This document shows positions 27,956 to 39,599 of a DNA stretch of 64,000 bases, one piece after another (positions within the stretch are counted from its first letter, which is position 1; each line of letters begins with the position of its first letter). Source of the stretch: Takakia lepidozioides (Eukaryota > Streptophyta > Takakiopsida > Takakiales > Takakiaceae); contig CM060733.1 of the NCBI GenBank assembly GCA_030704615.1, positions 3,472,001 through 3,536,000 of the forward strand, given 5' to 3'. The notes beneath the pieces were generated by a model. That model did not search any database, was not told the origin of the DNA, and was given only the letters and a program-made list of their open reading frames with translations. Made by a program: the position numbers and the translations under genes.

Positions 27956-29375
27956 GGTCCACTGCGTGGCGCTCCCCCAGTCGTCCATCCCCCTCCCTAG
28001 TCTTGCCGCCGATCTCCTACTTTGATCCCCCTTCGACCGATCCCCCAATCCCTTCCATTTCCAACGGTGGGTATCGCACCACGTGGACCTGCATGTGTTG
28101 TTCACTTCGTCGTGGAGGTAGGGTTCTCCATCTGGATTGAGCGAGGGTTTCTAACTGTCGTGCTTGTTTGTGCTCTTGCTTCGATGGGCTTGGGATGACC
28201 TGCCAGGGCCTCAATCGTGTGCGCTCTACGGCGTTTGTGATTCTCTTGCAACTCATGTCTTGCATACAATGCGTACATGGGGTTTTCTTCTTCTCTTCTT
28301 GTTCTTCTTGTTCTTCTTTTGTTGTTCTTTCTTGTTGGCCTCTTTCTTGTTTTTTGTTTTTTGTTTGTTCTTTCTTGAAGCTGACAGGATTGGCATAGGC
28401 TGCACCAAATCCCATGTGCAGGGGGATGAGGATCTGTAAATATAGTATCTTTCGCATATTAAACTTCAGCCTCAATTTCATGTTTGTTTTTTCATACTAC
28501 TTACCTTGCTAGATTCAAATGTGAACATCTGTGTGTTGCAAAATCGAACATGGTTGGGTATCGAGCAGCTGAATACGATTGATGGAGGTTGGAGAGTCCA
28601 AGATGGTTGTATACCGGCCAGCTCATAATGCATGCACTTATAGGGATTTCTTTTTCGACCTAGCATGGTTTTACTCGTCCTACACAACGGTCTCTTCTCA
28701 TGTTCCCTGCCCGTGCATTTTGGTCCCCTTCCTCTCATGAGTTGTTTTCCTCCCTCAATCCGTCACTTGCAAAACCCCAACATCCAATCCCTCCCGAGTT
28801 TTTGCTCCCCCACTGTCTGGTCCCCCCCCCCCCCCCCCCCCCCGCCCGCTCCCCCTGTCTTTGTTGCCCACGTGTCACCTCCCCTGACCACAGAATTGCC
28901 ATGCATGTCATATCCAGTACTCTCCGCACATGTCAGCTCCCCCTCTACTAACATCCCCCCACGTGTCTGATCCCCCTACTTTGATCCCCATGTTCTGGGA
29001 GTGGTTAGGGGTTCGCTCCCCCTTCACATCTCCCCATGTCTGCTCCCCCTTATGACCGCCCAAATCTCCCCACGTGTCGACATCAGTGATCCCCACTTTG
29101 GTGCTGTTGTCACGTGTCCATCGACTGATCCCCTGCTCCCCCGCGTGCCCGCTCCCCTAGGTACACTGCACGTGCGAAATGTCTTCCTCGCGAAGTGACT
29201 CTTTGGCGGCGGCTCTTCGTTGTGGTTTTTCTGCTGCTCTACTCATATCCTCTTTGTTGTCTATGCTTTGTGTTTTCCTTTTGTTCGTTGCAATTCGTGT
29301 GCTCTTCCTTGTTTTCTCTGGCTTCTGTTCCTTGCTTTTTCTTTTCTGTATTTCGGCGTTGTGTGCTCGTTGCCG
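27956..29375. repeat. Element 3 middle noncoding part
   Basis: GCTCCCCC, GATCCCC and CACGTGTC words continue the repeat type of 2927-4298 (near 27965, 28868, 28965, 29067 and 29112). Between them are T-rich stretches (28285-28375) and a 23- to 26-base poly-C tract near 28825. No gene is supported. This lies upstream of the zinc-finger gene and may hold its promoter. Confidence 0.5.
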
Positions 29376-29879
29376 ATGGCGAAGACTAGGCCTAAGGTTG
29401 TTCCCCCTGAGGATGGTATGTTGGTTTTTTGGCACAAGTCTAAGAAAGGGGACAAGGTTCCTTTCTGGTATACGCCAACTGAGTGGGAGGAGAAGATAGT
29501 GGAGGCAGAGGCGGACCTCAGAGTTGGTGATGGCGCGAAACAAAGGAATCCCTATAAGTGCAAGTTTTGTGGGAGGCCCATGAAGGATAAGGTTAGGTTG
29601 AATAGGCATGTCATTGATGGGGAGGGTTGTCCTTGGTTGAACATGGTGGATGGTTGGGACGAGGTTGAGTTGCCACTAAAACCTTGGCCCGCTCCCGAGT
29701 TCCCGAAGCAGGTTACTCATTTTGTGGACAGGTTGAGAGGGTGTACAAACCCCGAAGCGCGGCGCGTACCAGGAGACGACGTGTCCCCTACTGATCGGCA
29801 ACAGCAGCCCAAAGGAGCAAGAAAACGGAAGCCTAATGCCTACACCGTCACAAGTGGCTGCCCCTCACAAGAGGAGTAG
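29376..29879 (+). CDS. Element 3 zinc-finger protein (first exon)
   Basis: A 168-residue frame starts at the Met of MAKTRPKVVPPEDGMLVFWH. A single zinc finger of C2H-C type lies near residues 68-92 (YKCKFCGRPMKDKVRLNRHV, then GEGC). Spacing resembles BED or C2H2 fingers used by plant transposases for DNA binding. Next come WPAPEFPKQVTHFVDRLRGC and a basic tail (QQPKGARKRKPNAY). Many MULE and hAT transposon proteins begin this way, so a DNA-binding role in its own element is likely (inference). I do not recognise the family. Confidence 0.55.
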   Translation: MAKTRPKVVPPEDGMLVFWHKSKKGDKVPFWYTPTEWEEKIVEAEADLRVGDGAKQRNPYKCKFCGRPMKDKVRLNRHVIDGEGCPWLNMVDGWDEVELPLKPWPAPEFPKQVTHFVDRLRGCTNPEARRVPGDDVSPTDRQQQPKGARKRKPNAYTVTSGCPSQEE

Positions 29880-30069
29880 CCGTAGTGGGTCCAGTATCTC
29901 TACAGCCGTGAGCAGCCAACAGCAGAAATGGGGGGGATCGGACATGGGGGGGATCCGTCTCAAAGTCAGGGGGGGCCAGTCCGGAAAACAGCGAAGACAC
30001 GCAGATGTGGGGGAGCAGACTACTCATCAGGATGAGGGGGAATAGCCTGGGAGCTCGGGGCCTCTTGCA

Positions 30070-30694
30070 GGGGATGGGGCCATGGACATCGACCACACAC
30101 CGCACCCGATCACTCCTCCTGGAACATTTATACTCCTGCAACATGGACTTCTCCCTTCCAATTTTGCTGACCAAAATGATGAAAGATTCTGGGATGCATT
30201 TGTGAATTTTGCATGGAGTGGAGGGTTTGCAATGCGAGTGGAGAGGGCTGAACGCCGCTAGAGAAGATGGCTTCTACAAGAACAGGTTTGCTTCACCCCC
30301 CAATCTCCTTTTCAGTTTATGGCCTCTACTCCCCCCAATAGTTTCCCATGATTGCCCCCGGTTTATAAATGCTGATTCTGTGTTGCATTTTTGCCTACAG
30401 ATCAATGCTTCTGCGGGAGAAATTGAGGCTGTGCGGAAATCAGTGCGGGCATGGAGCACCTGCAAAGACGGCATTCCCTATGCTCTATCCATTGGGCTGG
30501 AGTTGGAAGATTTCGAGAGCTACCTTGTGGGAAAGAAGAGTACTCCTTTCGTAACACCCTCCTGTCCGGTGAATGTTGTTCCCCCCATCATGCCTGTCTC
30601 TGCTCCCCCTTCATCGTCTACCCCTCCCCCCCCCCGCCTCTGCTACAAACAGGTCTGCTCGCCCCATATCAGGTCCCCCCACGTCATGTCCCCC
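30070..30694 (+). CDS. Element 3 protein, next exons up to the Retro-B insertion
   Basis: Exon-like frames follow the zinc-finger exon. Near 30070-30260: GTFILLQHGLLPSNFADQND and ERFWDAFVNFAWSGGFAMRV. After a TTTGCCTACAG acceptor at about 30400: NASAGEIEAVRKSVRAWSTC and LSIGLELEDFESYLVGKKS. The frame then enters a Ser/Ala/Pro-rich stretch built on the element word TCTGCTCCCC. A C-run near 30623 shifts the frame. Retro-B begins at 30695 within this stretch and coding resumes at 58747. Function unknown. Confidence 0.45.
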
Positions 30695-31588
30695 TGTCGC
30701 GCGGCTTTTACTCACCCATCCCTTCGCTATCCGAGGTGAAAACTCCAAGATAGAAGAGTTGGAAATCTCTAAGCACTCAGCCCGCTCAGAACAATCAGTC
30801 ATGACCTACAACTAGTGTATCATGGGGGTGTTTCCTATTTGTTTTCCTTCCCGCATTCATGTTAGTTAGTTACCTTACTGTTGGTAATTAAGTATCACTT
30901 TGCTTCAGCAATCTATCGGATTCCATCAACTCATCCATTCATTCCACAGCTTCACTCAGATCTCTCTACACAGTGTGAGTATGAAGTATGTATCAGATTA
31001 ATATCTATCAAGTATCAGGTTGAAGCCATGGAGTCTCTATTCTGCTCTACATTACAACTCTACTCCTTGCATTCATCAAGCATCAACAGATCATCCTCCT
31101 CCTACTCCGTGCTCTCCCTCTTTCTGCTCAGAGATGCTCTCTCTGCCTCATTTCCCCCCAGTGATGTTCGAAGTCCCCCCAAGAAGTGATCCTTTTCCAG
31201 TCCTTGCTCCTGGCTTTATCTTCCTACCCGTTGTTCTAACCGTTTCCCTCACTAACCGTCATCCGTGAACTAACATGTTCCATTCGCAGATGTTTTTCCC
31301 CACAGTCGTTCCCTGTCCTGCTATCCGTTCCCTATGGTCGTGACAGCTGTGTCAAGCTGTGACTGGCTGTGCGACTGTGTTGGGCTGTGTCGGCTGTGTC
31401 GGCTGTGTTGGACTGTGACGAGCTGTGTTGGCTGTGACGGGCTGTGTCGGACTGTGACGGGCTGTGTAACCCCCCCTAAAGTGCGCTGCTGTCACCCCTA
31501 AGGCTCCTGTTGGTCTCAGTCTGTGCAAAAATTAAGGGTACCCCACAGATCCCGTAAAAGTGTCTAAGTCCCAGACAGTCCTCTAACA
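30695..31588 (-). repeat. Retro-B 3' LTR
   Basis: It is near-identical to 57831-58741. It carries a GCTGTG(T/A)(C/T)GG-(G/A)CTGTGAC minisatellite at 31350-31460, shorter than in the other LTR, which accounts for most of the length difference. Low LTR divergence implies a recent insertion. Confidence 0.9.
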
Positions 31589-31591
31589 TTA

Positions 31592-31612
31592 CCCCTTCCC
31601 CTCTCAAAAAGC
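31592..31612 (-). promoter_or_regulatory. Retro-B polypurine tract
   Basis: The minus strand reads GAGAGGGGAAGGGGTAA directly before the 3' LTR, which is the expected plus-strand DNA primer. Confidence 0.75.
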
Positions 31613-31626
31613 CGTGTCCTCACGGT

Positions 31627-34600
31627 TTACTGTTTGGGATTTATAACCCTTTGTGAGCGAGCACCCTTCTGACGGTTAGAGTCTCGTGAAGGACTCCGTG
31701 TGCGAGCCCGTGTTCTGTCACTGGTTGAGGGAGATGATTGAACACTACCTGGATATGTCAGTCCCTCTGGAGGTTGATATCGAGGTAATCTTTCAGGCAT
31801 AGGAGACCCCCGTCGCTTCTTCTCTGCCATCTGAATTGCATAGTCCTCTGCCATGTCAAAAGAGTCCGCTGAAGAAACAGTTGTATCAAAATCCTCGTCC
31901 CCCCTGAGGTGTTTTAACTGTCGAACTTTAACTGGAATTCTCTGGGGCATACAATGTTGTCCCACCATGTCTGGAAGTTTAAACTATAAAACTTGTTGTA
32001 AGCGTTGAATTGCAAAATTGGTGAAGACCCTGAGCTCCTTGTCTGTCCAGGTGAGTGGTGTACCAATGACTTGTGAATTGTGCAAATATTTCCATGCCTC
32101 ATGTCCCTTAAAGAAAATATCGTCAGGCCCGAATTTCTGTGTTGACAAATTGTTCCAGGCAGCATGAAACCATGAACGAATCTGAGAATCCTTTTGCATC
32201 ATAACTTTTGCCTCATATAGGTACATATGAGGTGGCACTAAAGGTAAGACCCAATGATCCCTAGTGGAATAACTCAGAAAGCGCGTTTGCATCTTCTATT
32301 GCTCAATGTGATAACGTACCAGAAAACAAGCAGCGTAGTATAACCCGCAGCCCATGACAATACTTGCTACCTCTTGGTCTTGGTATAAATGAATCCATGT
32401 ACAACTTGGAAGGCAATTAATTCCTTCAACATGGTACTTGCCTCATGCCAGTACTGTGCAAAGTGATGATCCTCAATTGGTCGATTGTTCGGAAGAACTT
32501 TAGTCCTAGTGGCCACTGGCAACCAAATGCGCATGATTTGATAGTAATGTGTCAATGACTGCGGAGGACTAAATTCTTTCCAAGCCAAATCCAACACAAT
32601 GGAATTTTGGTTGAAGGGCATAATCATAGCCCGACTGTACTACTCCGTGCAGCTGGAGTTTTAGGTGGGTTAAAAGCAGCATTCCCCCATACCTCAGGCT
32701 GTGGTGGCTGTGTGGTGCTGTAGTAACAACAGGGTCAGCTACTGGCACAGTGACTTGTTGTGGTGTTGGTGGCACTGGCTCTTGTACCATTGGCATCTCC
32801 TGCACCCCCTGTGAAGAAGACTGAAAAGCAAAGTTCTCGCTTGTAAATAAGAAGCCATTAGCTGTTCCTCAGGTACACAGACTCTCTTGTCGATATTTGA
32901 AGTGAGGTCCTCCACTTGAGTCTGCAGGCCGTCTACATCCTCCTGTAACTCCGCTATCCTACTATAGACATTGTCTATAGTAGTTGTGGCAATGTTCTGC
33001 ACTTGCAGTCTGAGCTCATTCATCTCGCTTTGGGTGAGCTTTTGTGGTGCTTTGCCTCCACCGGCCCTTGTGCTAACCAGACCTGCATAAGGTGGTTATC
33101 CACCAAGTTGCTTGTGGCACCCCTTAGAGTATGCTCCTCTGTGAGCCTGTACACATCTATCTGCTGCTGTAAAGCCTCCATGCGCTTTGCATGAGGTTCA
33201 ACCAAACTCGCATAGGCAGCAGCCAGATTATTGGCTTCCTTCCAAGCCTTGTTAGCCACAGAGAGTTCATTTCTATTTACCATGAGCGTTTGTTGCAACT
33301 CCAGGATGTACCTCTCTTGGTCAGCTTCAACCTGCCTGTATTGTTGAAAGTATTCTCATTGCGACAGATTGTATTCTTCATATCGACAATGAGTTTCATT
33401 TGCTCAACATTCTCTGCCTCTGTACATCTTTCCGCTTGACTGTTTATTTCTATTGTAGCTTGGTCAAGCATAGTTGTGAGTGTAGCACATTGTATGGCCA
33501 TCCTGTCATGCACTGTCTGCAACTCCGTATGTAGTGCATTCACTTCTTGCAACTTGCTTTCATGCTTCACCTGCATTTGGTATAGCTGTTGCTTATGTGC
33601 TTCGTGCAACTGGTCTTGCGCGAGGCCTGCCCTCAATCAATTGTTCCTTGGCCAATTGCAAAGCCGCTTCTGTATTTCTAAGTCTTGCTGCATCTTGAGA
33701 GTGACCTCTTCATCGACCTTGTTTGCACACTCAGTGGCAAGTCGAGCCTCAAACTCCTTCTGAGTTCCTCCCTCAAAGCTGCAATTGGGTAGTTGGAACA
33801 TGGATTTGACATAAGTGCCCAACAAATTAAGTGTCCTGCTTATGGAACTCATAAGCATGGCCTGTTGAGGGTCATCATGGTGAGCTTGCTGCTGTTCTCC
33901 CTGATCCTCAACAGTGTGATGCCTCACGAACCACTCAGGCCATTGCCCCACCAGATTTTCTTCCTGAACCACTTCATCCGTCACGGGTGCTGCAGTGTCT
34001 TGACATTCTACTGTGGTACCTCCGTCACAGTGTGTGTATTATATGCACCGCAGGGTTTCCCCCTGGACAACCATTGCACCTCCGGAATCACTGTTTCCTT
34101 GACCAGACCAGAATATTCATAGAGAAGGTCCCCCTTCTCAATTTCTGCCACCACCTGTTCTGTAGTGGGAATATCTAACCCTTCTTTCTCCAAATCAATT
34201 ATTTCTGGTGGAACTGCATGGACAACTTGTGGTAACTCTGTGACAAGCCGATCATTTGGCTGTGATGGCTGTGATACTGAAGTAACTTCCTCTTCCCTCT
34301 CTGAAGGTCCTGCTTCCAATAATAGCAGTTCTCTGTGCTGCTGTGCCCCTTCCTGCACAAGAGCTTGGGAAACATTATCATGCGGTTTCCGTGAAGCCAA
34401 TGGATCCGCCACTACAGTCTTTCCCCGCCTCTGTCTCTTAGTCTGGGGTTGCCCTGCCAGTCCACCCTCACTGTGTGAAGAGCCTTGCTCTTCCATTGCA
34501 GTGGTTTCAGTCTCAAACACTCCCATCTCCTTTCTTTCCCGAGCATCAAGTATGCAGAATCAAGAATTATTTGAGCAATGATTGGGCCAGACACTATGAT

Positions 34601-35134
34601 AGGAGACTTTGCGGCAGTGCCCTGTAATCTTTTCATCTCCTCTACCAGTGCGTTGTACATTATGTCCGCCCATGCTACCTCTTCTCCTCTCAGGGCTTTG
34701 AGTATTTCCTCTGTGAAGGATCTGCTCAAATACTGTTGGTTCTGTTTCATGGCAAACAGAACGTTCAATACCTGGCCTACCTCCTTTAGCCTTGGGTAGA
34801 CGGCCTTGGTACAAGCATAACCCTGAGTTTTAAAGAAACTCCCTTCTTGGAATAAGTCCCCTATTTGCAGTCTTGCCCTGCTCCTCACATGCACCTGACC
34901 TGATGGCAATTCAAACAATTGCTGTAGGTATAGGGGAGTAATTTCTAATTCAACTCCCTTCACCGTTGTTGCTCCTGTCCTAGGCTCAAAGTTCTGCAAG
35001 AATTGTAACATGTACTGTCTATGGTGCAATGTCCAATCTTTGCTTTGCAATCCTTGCAATCGCAGCTCCTTCAGTAACTGTACCGCCTGTGGAGTAGCAA
35101 TCGTTTGTTTCTGCAGGATTGTGGTGCTCTTCAT
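31627..35134 (-). pseudogene. Retro-B extra coding region downstream of integrase (coiled-coil, unknown)
   Basis: Between integrase and the polypurine tract lies about 3.5 kb of fragmented coding sequence on the element strand. In order: a globular 240-residue start (KELRLQGLQSKDWTLHHRQY, VKGVELEITPLYLQQLFELP), an acidic linker with EIIDLEKEGLDIPTTEQVVA, Gln/Glu-rich coiled coils (HKQQLYQMQVKHESKLQEVN, IAELQEDVDGLQTQVEDLTS), a Trp/His-rich region (MRIWLPVATRTKVLPNNRPI, HFAQYWHEASTMLKEL) and a Ser/Arg-rich tail (RTRARTRSPSRDSNR). Frames change at about 34410, 34000, 33637, 33300 and 32740. The position is that of env-like or accessory ORFs in Athila/Tat elements. I see no signal peptide or clear transmembrane anchor, so an envelope role is not supported. 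Confidence 0.55.
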
Positions 35135-35154
35135 CTGATTTCTTTCCTCTCACT

Positions 35155-35842
35155 CTCTCATTCTAGACCCACAGAAATGTTTTGGCTGTAACAATTGAAG
35201 AAATGCCTGCAGGGCACAAAGCATAAACGTATGGTTGCCACAAAAGCTATGGGTAATTTCTTGTAAGCCTGCGGGGCTTGCAAGCATCGATTAAGAGAAA
35301 AGATCCGATCTGTTCTTCCGTCCCTATGCCACTGCGTAAGTAATATTGCGAGCGTATAGTCTGTTAGTTCCTCCATAGCTTCAAAGCTATAGCATTGATG
35401 GTGTCCCGTCGAGACGCCGTTACTTAGAACGACGCCGACTCTTGCGCTTAAATTCCCTCCAATTTCTTGATCCTTTTCTGGCTTTCGATTGGCTGTAACC
35501 GCTGACTGGATTTTAGATTTAATTTTCTTTAGTGGACTTTCCCTGCTGGACTGTCCACTAGGATAACACATGTGACAAGAATTTCGCTTTTCTGTGCTTG
35601 CCGTTTGTTCTGTTGCCCCTTTTCCGTATTCATTAATGGGCCGCCATTCATCCGAATTGACGTGCTAAGTAGGTATTTTGACGGCCATTCTTGTCCTCTT
35701 TCTTGATAACATCTGTTCTTGCACTTCCTTCTCAGCTGTGTGTTGCGCCCTGACTTCCACGTGTCCCTTTCTAAACTGACTTCCGTCCTTTCTTCCGCCG
35801 GCCATTTCCCTGAAGTTATCCTGCGTCCACCTGTCACTGATT
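35155..35842 (-). other. Retro-B spacer between integrase and the extra ORF
   Basis: No supported gene over about 690 bases. It may hold an internal promoter or splice acceptor for the extra coding region; no clear signal was recognised. Confidence 0.4.
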
Positions 35843-37577
35843 CTATGGATTGTGTAACCCTAGTAGGCTGTGTTGAGCTGTGACAGGCTGTGTCATACTG
35901 TGGTACGCTGTGATAGGCTGTGTTGCACTGTGGCTGTGTAGGCTGTGACACGCGGTGGTAGGTTGTGATAGGCTGTATTGCTGGGCTGTGATAGTCTGTG
36001 GCGCCGTGGCTATGATAGGCTGTGTCGTGATGGGCTGTGATAGGCTGTGTCGTGCCTTGATGGGCTGTTCTGTATGGGCTGCTGTGTCGCGCTTGTTCTG
36101 CCCGCCCTGGTCATATATGCTCGGCCTAGCGACAAGTGCTCCATACTCCGTTGGTATCACTGGCGCAGCCCGTGACTGCTTTTGCGTTTCAACATGCAAA
36201 TGCTGCAATGGTTTGTCATGGATACCACTGTACCCCTTCAACTTATTGGCATTGACTCTTCCCAGCATCTCTTTGTTAATGGTTTGTAACATGGCGGTGT
36301 TGTTATCATACATCTTTTGTATGACATAAGGTCCTTTCCATGGTGATTTAAGCTTAGAAGCTTTAATCTTTCCCTTCTTCTGCAACCAGAGAACCAAATC
36401 TCCCGTCTTAAAAGTCTTTATCTTGCCTTCATCAAACTGTTCCTTTCTCTTCATCTGAATTCTGGTCATGTTATCAGCTGCATCAGCACGTACTTCTTCC
36501 ACATGGTATAATTCATGTTTCCTGACCTTAATTGAATCTTGCAATTCCATTCTCTTTCCCCATTCCGTTCTCATGGTAGGTAACAGGAATTCCATTGGAA
36601 GTAAAGCTTCCATACCATAAACTAATTGGAATGGTGTATACTTAGTGGTGACTTTATATGAAGTTCTGTATGACCACAAAGCTGTCAGCAGCTTTGTATC
36701 CCAATCCGTTCTGTTTGCATTGACTATCTTAGCCAAGATAGTACATAGTATTTTGTTGGTAGCCTCTGCCTGTCCATTACCCTGTGGGTAATATGTTGTA
36801 CTTTTTCCTATGCACAATCATGAATTCTTTAGTCAATAATTCAATGGTCTCATTAATGAAGTGACTTCCCTGATCACTGATAAATTCCAAGGGAGCCAAA
36901 TCGTGTAAGTATGTTCTCATACAGGAACCTTGCTGTGGACTTGGCTGTGTTGTCCCTCAAAGGTTTAGCTTCCACCCACTTCGTAGTATAATCAGTGGCT
37001 GTAATTATGTACCTGTTCGGTGTATTCTTGGCTGGTGGGTTAATTGGTCCAACAAAGTCTAGTCCCCATTTCTGAAATGGTTCCGTAGGCATTGTAGGAT
37101 GCAAGGCCATCTTTCCAGATCTCTGCAAAGGTCCTAGCCTCTGACATTCATCACAACTCTGACAATACTTGTGTACATCTTTGAATAAAGTAGGCCACCA
37201 GTAACCTGCGAGTAGTATCTTCCTACTGGTAGTCTCTTCTCCAAAATGACCTCCAGCCACTCCTTTATGAACTTCCTCCAAAACTTTATTTACTTCATGG
37301 TGGTACAAGCATCGTTTTAGTACTCCATCAGGTCCTAGCTTATACATTCTGCTTCCTACCATAGTATAAGGTAAAGCCTTGATAGCGATTCTTTTCCTCT
37401 GCTCCTTACCATAACTAGGTTGGCATTGACCATGAGTAAGGTAGTATCTGATTGGCCACTGCCAAACCATTCATCTGCACTTCCTTGCACTCCCTTACAA
37501 TAACTCACATCAGGTAACTGATCGTCTACTCTGTGGCGCCTCTCCTGTTGTAGTCGTGACAAATGATCTGCCACAAG
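35843..37577 (-). pseudogene. Retro-B RNase H end and integrase
   Basis: From right to left: the RNase H/integrase linker with VADHLSRLQ at the very edge of Element 2; the HHCC domain (CLYHHEVNKVLEEVHKGVAG, HKYCQSCDECQRLG near 37150); the first core Asp (WGLDFVGPINPPAKNTPN) and TDYTTKWVEAKPL; then, after shifts near 36870, GKSTTYYPQGNGQAEATNK with the core Glu, and FQLVYGMEALLPMEF. It ends with a Thr/Gln/His-rich repeat tail (ITAYHSMTQPVTAQHSLLG) encoded by the same CTGTG(A/T) minisatellite found in the LTR. There is no chromodomain. Confidence 0.85.
37571..37577. repeat. Element 2 target-site duplication, left copy (CCACAAG)
   Basis: CCACAAG is repeated at 52588-52594. Deleting one copy and the intervening element rejoins Retro-B RNase H in frame just before its VADHLSR motif. 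Further bases (GG versus AT) differ, so an original 9-bp duplication with two mutations is possible. Confidence 0.9.
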
Positions 37578-37578
37578 G

Positions 37579-37850
37579 GAGGTTTACTATTTCATGAGCA
37601 GAAACCATGAGCCATGAGCCATGAGCCGCATGAGCCGCATGAGCGGTGAGCCGAAGTCTAAGATACGCGGATTTCATGAGCGGACTCCTCCAAATTTGGA
37701 AATGCGGCAGATTAAACAAGTATTAAAATAATAGTTTTTTTATTTGACCTTGCCGTTTTTGGACGTTCCAGATATGTAATGCGGCGAAGATATGTCGTCA
37801 GTAACAAGTCCGCTCATGGTTTTTTAGATCCGCTCATGGAAATAAGTGAC
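37579..37850 (+). repeat. Element 2 left terminal inverted repeat and ATGAGC cluster
   Basis: After the terminal repeat come about ten (C)ATGAGC or complementary GCTCAT words (37591-37680, 37811-37840), several as CATGAGCCATGAGC tandem pairs. The same hexamer clusters at the other three termini of Elements 1 and 2. Confidence 0.8.
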
Positions 37851-38479
37851 CGTGCAACGGGAAATCCAGTATACCACTGCAAAAGGACGTCGCATACTGG
37901 CCTGTATAGAGTATTCCGCGGTTTTACATGCCTTAACATTGGAATGAAGCTGACCCTTTTGCCGCGATTGAACCAATGGAGTCTGCACCAATACAGTCTG
38001 CAGTACTTCACAATTCTGTCTTCTTCGGGTATTCGGCGGGAAAGGTTTGCAACTGAAACTGGGAAATAGGTGCCGCATTAGGGTTCGCACGTGCGAAATT
38101 TCGGAGCGGTTTGGTGTTGGCGAAGGCCGCCTCTGGGTACCTACGACGATACTTGGAAATGCGGCGCCGCATTTCCTTGTCGGAGGTCGAATGAGGAAAG
38201 CAAGTTTTCGGAAAGCAGAAAAACATGAACCCTCCAACATACAAAAATACATGCACGTGGAAACAAGTGAACGATATAGTAATATCTTAGTTCGAGCAAA
38301 ACAGGTTACTGGTAGGCAAGACATATGTCGGACCTTTCTGTGGCCAGAGTCTGAGGTACTGGCAGCAGTACAGTTCTACTATCCGAAAAGGATGGGCGTA
38401 CCATTGTATGGGACCGCAAGCCAAGCTCACTGGTCCCCTGGATCCATATTCAGAAGAGTGTGAACCTCCTGGGGGCTCA
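37851..38479. other. Element 2 left noncoding region
   Basis: No gene is supported. It contains one perfect element palindrome, GGAAATGCGGCGCCGCATTTCC at 38155-38176, and half sites (AATGCGGC) near 37703 and 37780. It lies downstream of the transposase stop. Confidence 0.6.
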
Positions 38480-39500
38480 ACCTGGTGCATGTATGAAGTG
38501 ATGAGTTGTGGAATTACAACGGAGTCTCTTTAGGTACACGTAGTACAAATGCTTGCAAGGGCAGTATGATGCCCCCTTGTTCGCCATGATCTGGAAGTCG
38601 GTGCAATTGCAGGTGGGTAATTGAAATGGTGATGGTGTACACATTGCGAACAGCTGAGCCCGCCGTGGCCATCTGATACACACGCCCGAATCCTGGGGGG
38701 GCACTTCTGTCGAGCTCTGGATTGTACAGTTCATCCGAAGTGCATTCCCCATCCTTGTCTCGTTCACTTTTGAGGGAGGTCGCCGCCTCTTCGGTTTCCC
38801 CCAACGGTGTGTAGGATGCTTAGAGCTGTCGTGTCCCATTGTTCTTGCTCTCACAGGGGTCGGTGGTGGAGGCTGTGGAAGCGGAAATGGTTGTCTGGGG
38901 ACGTCAGTGCGCTGCACACCATCCGAAATCCTGCGGCGGTAAGGGCGTCGGCCTCAACCTGACTCAGATCGCAGCCTGGTTCCACCGGCCACACCGGGGA
39001 GCCTCTGGCATTGTTTGTATGCCGTACTTGGGCTTTCCATACACGCAAGTCATAATGTCGTGCCTGCAGAACCAGAACTGGGTGGTTGTCGCCTCCGCAA
39101 ACTTTGCATGGACAAATCTTCCTGTAAAAGTAGGAGCAGGGACAGCCCCATCTGGATTCCTCCTTATCATCTCTAAACAACGTTGCCGTGTATCCACACG
39201 AATTGCGGAACACCTTCCTCGAAACGACGGCTTTGTGCGAGCAATTCTCCACTGTGAGGCAGACACAGTCGTCTCCACAATGGCTTGGCCATACTGCATA
39301 ACAGCGGGCGGAATCTGGGGCAAGGGAGCGGTGGGAATTTTTGCACGAAATCCCCGGTTGAAGGCGACGGCGATCTGGAATTTCTTGGGCTTCCACTGCT
39401 GGAAGACACATTGTGCGGCAACATGACGGGACCTCGAGGTGCTGTCCGAATGTTCCTGTCGGATCTCCAGGAATCCTCTTCGCACCCGGTTCCTCTTCAA
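38480..39500 (-). pseudogene. Element 2 transposase C-terminal module with SWIM finger
   Basis: The frame from 39500 leftward gives FQIAVAFNRGFRAKIPTAPL, VSASQWRIARTKPSFRGRC, FWFCRHDIMTCVYGKPKYG. It shifts to read VWPVEPGCDLSQVEADALTA, then after a proline/basic linker ends in the SWIM finger LPTCNCTDFQIMANKG and YCPCKHLYYVYLKRLRC (near 38550). Each block has a collinear partner in Element 1 (10531-11166 and 19374-19610). SWIM fingers at this place are typical for MULE transposases. A 351-residue frame at 38851-39906 overlaps this but is mostly out of register. Confidence 0.7.
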
Positions 39501-39599
39501 TCCTCCGCCTGACAGGGCGAGTCCGGACGTCCCCCTCTAGGTGTTCACCTCTGCGGTGCAGAGGCGTCCCTTTGATCTTCTCTCGCAATGCTGTCGCCC

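Noticed and set aside
31627-35134. Envelope gene of a plant endogenous retrovirus
   Set aside because: The position fits, but no signal peptide, fusion peptide or clear transmembrane segment is visible and the content is coiled-coil and charged.
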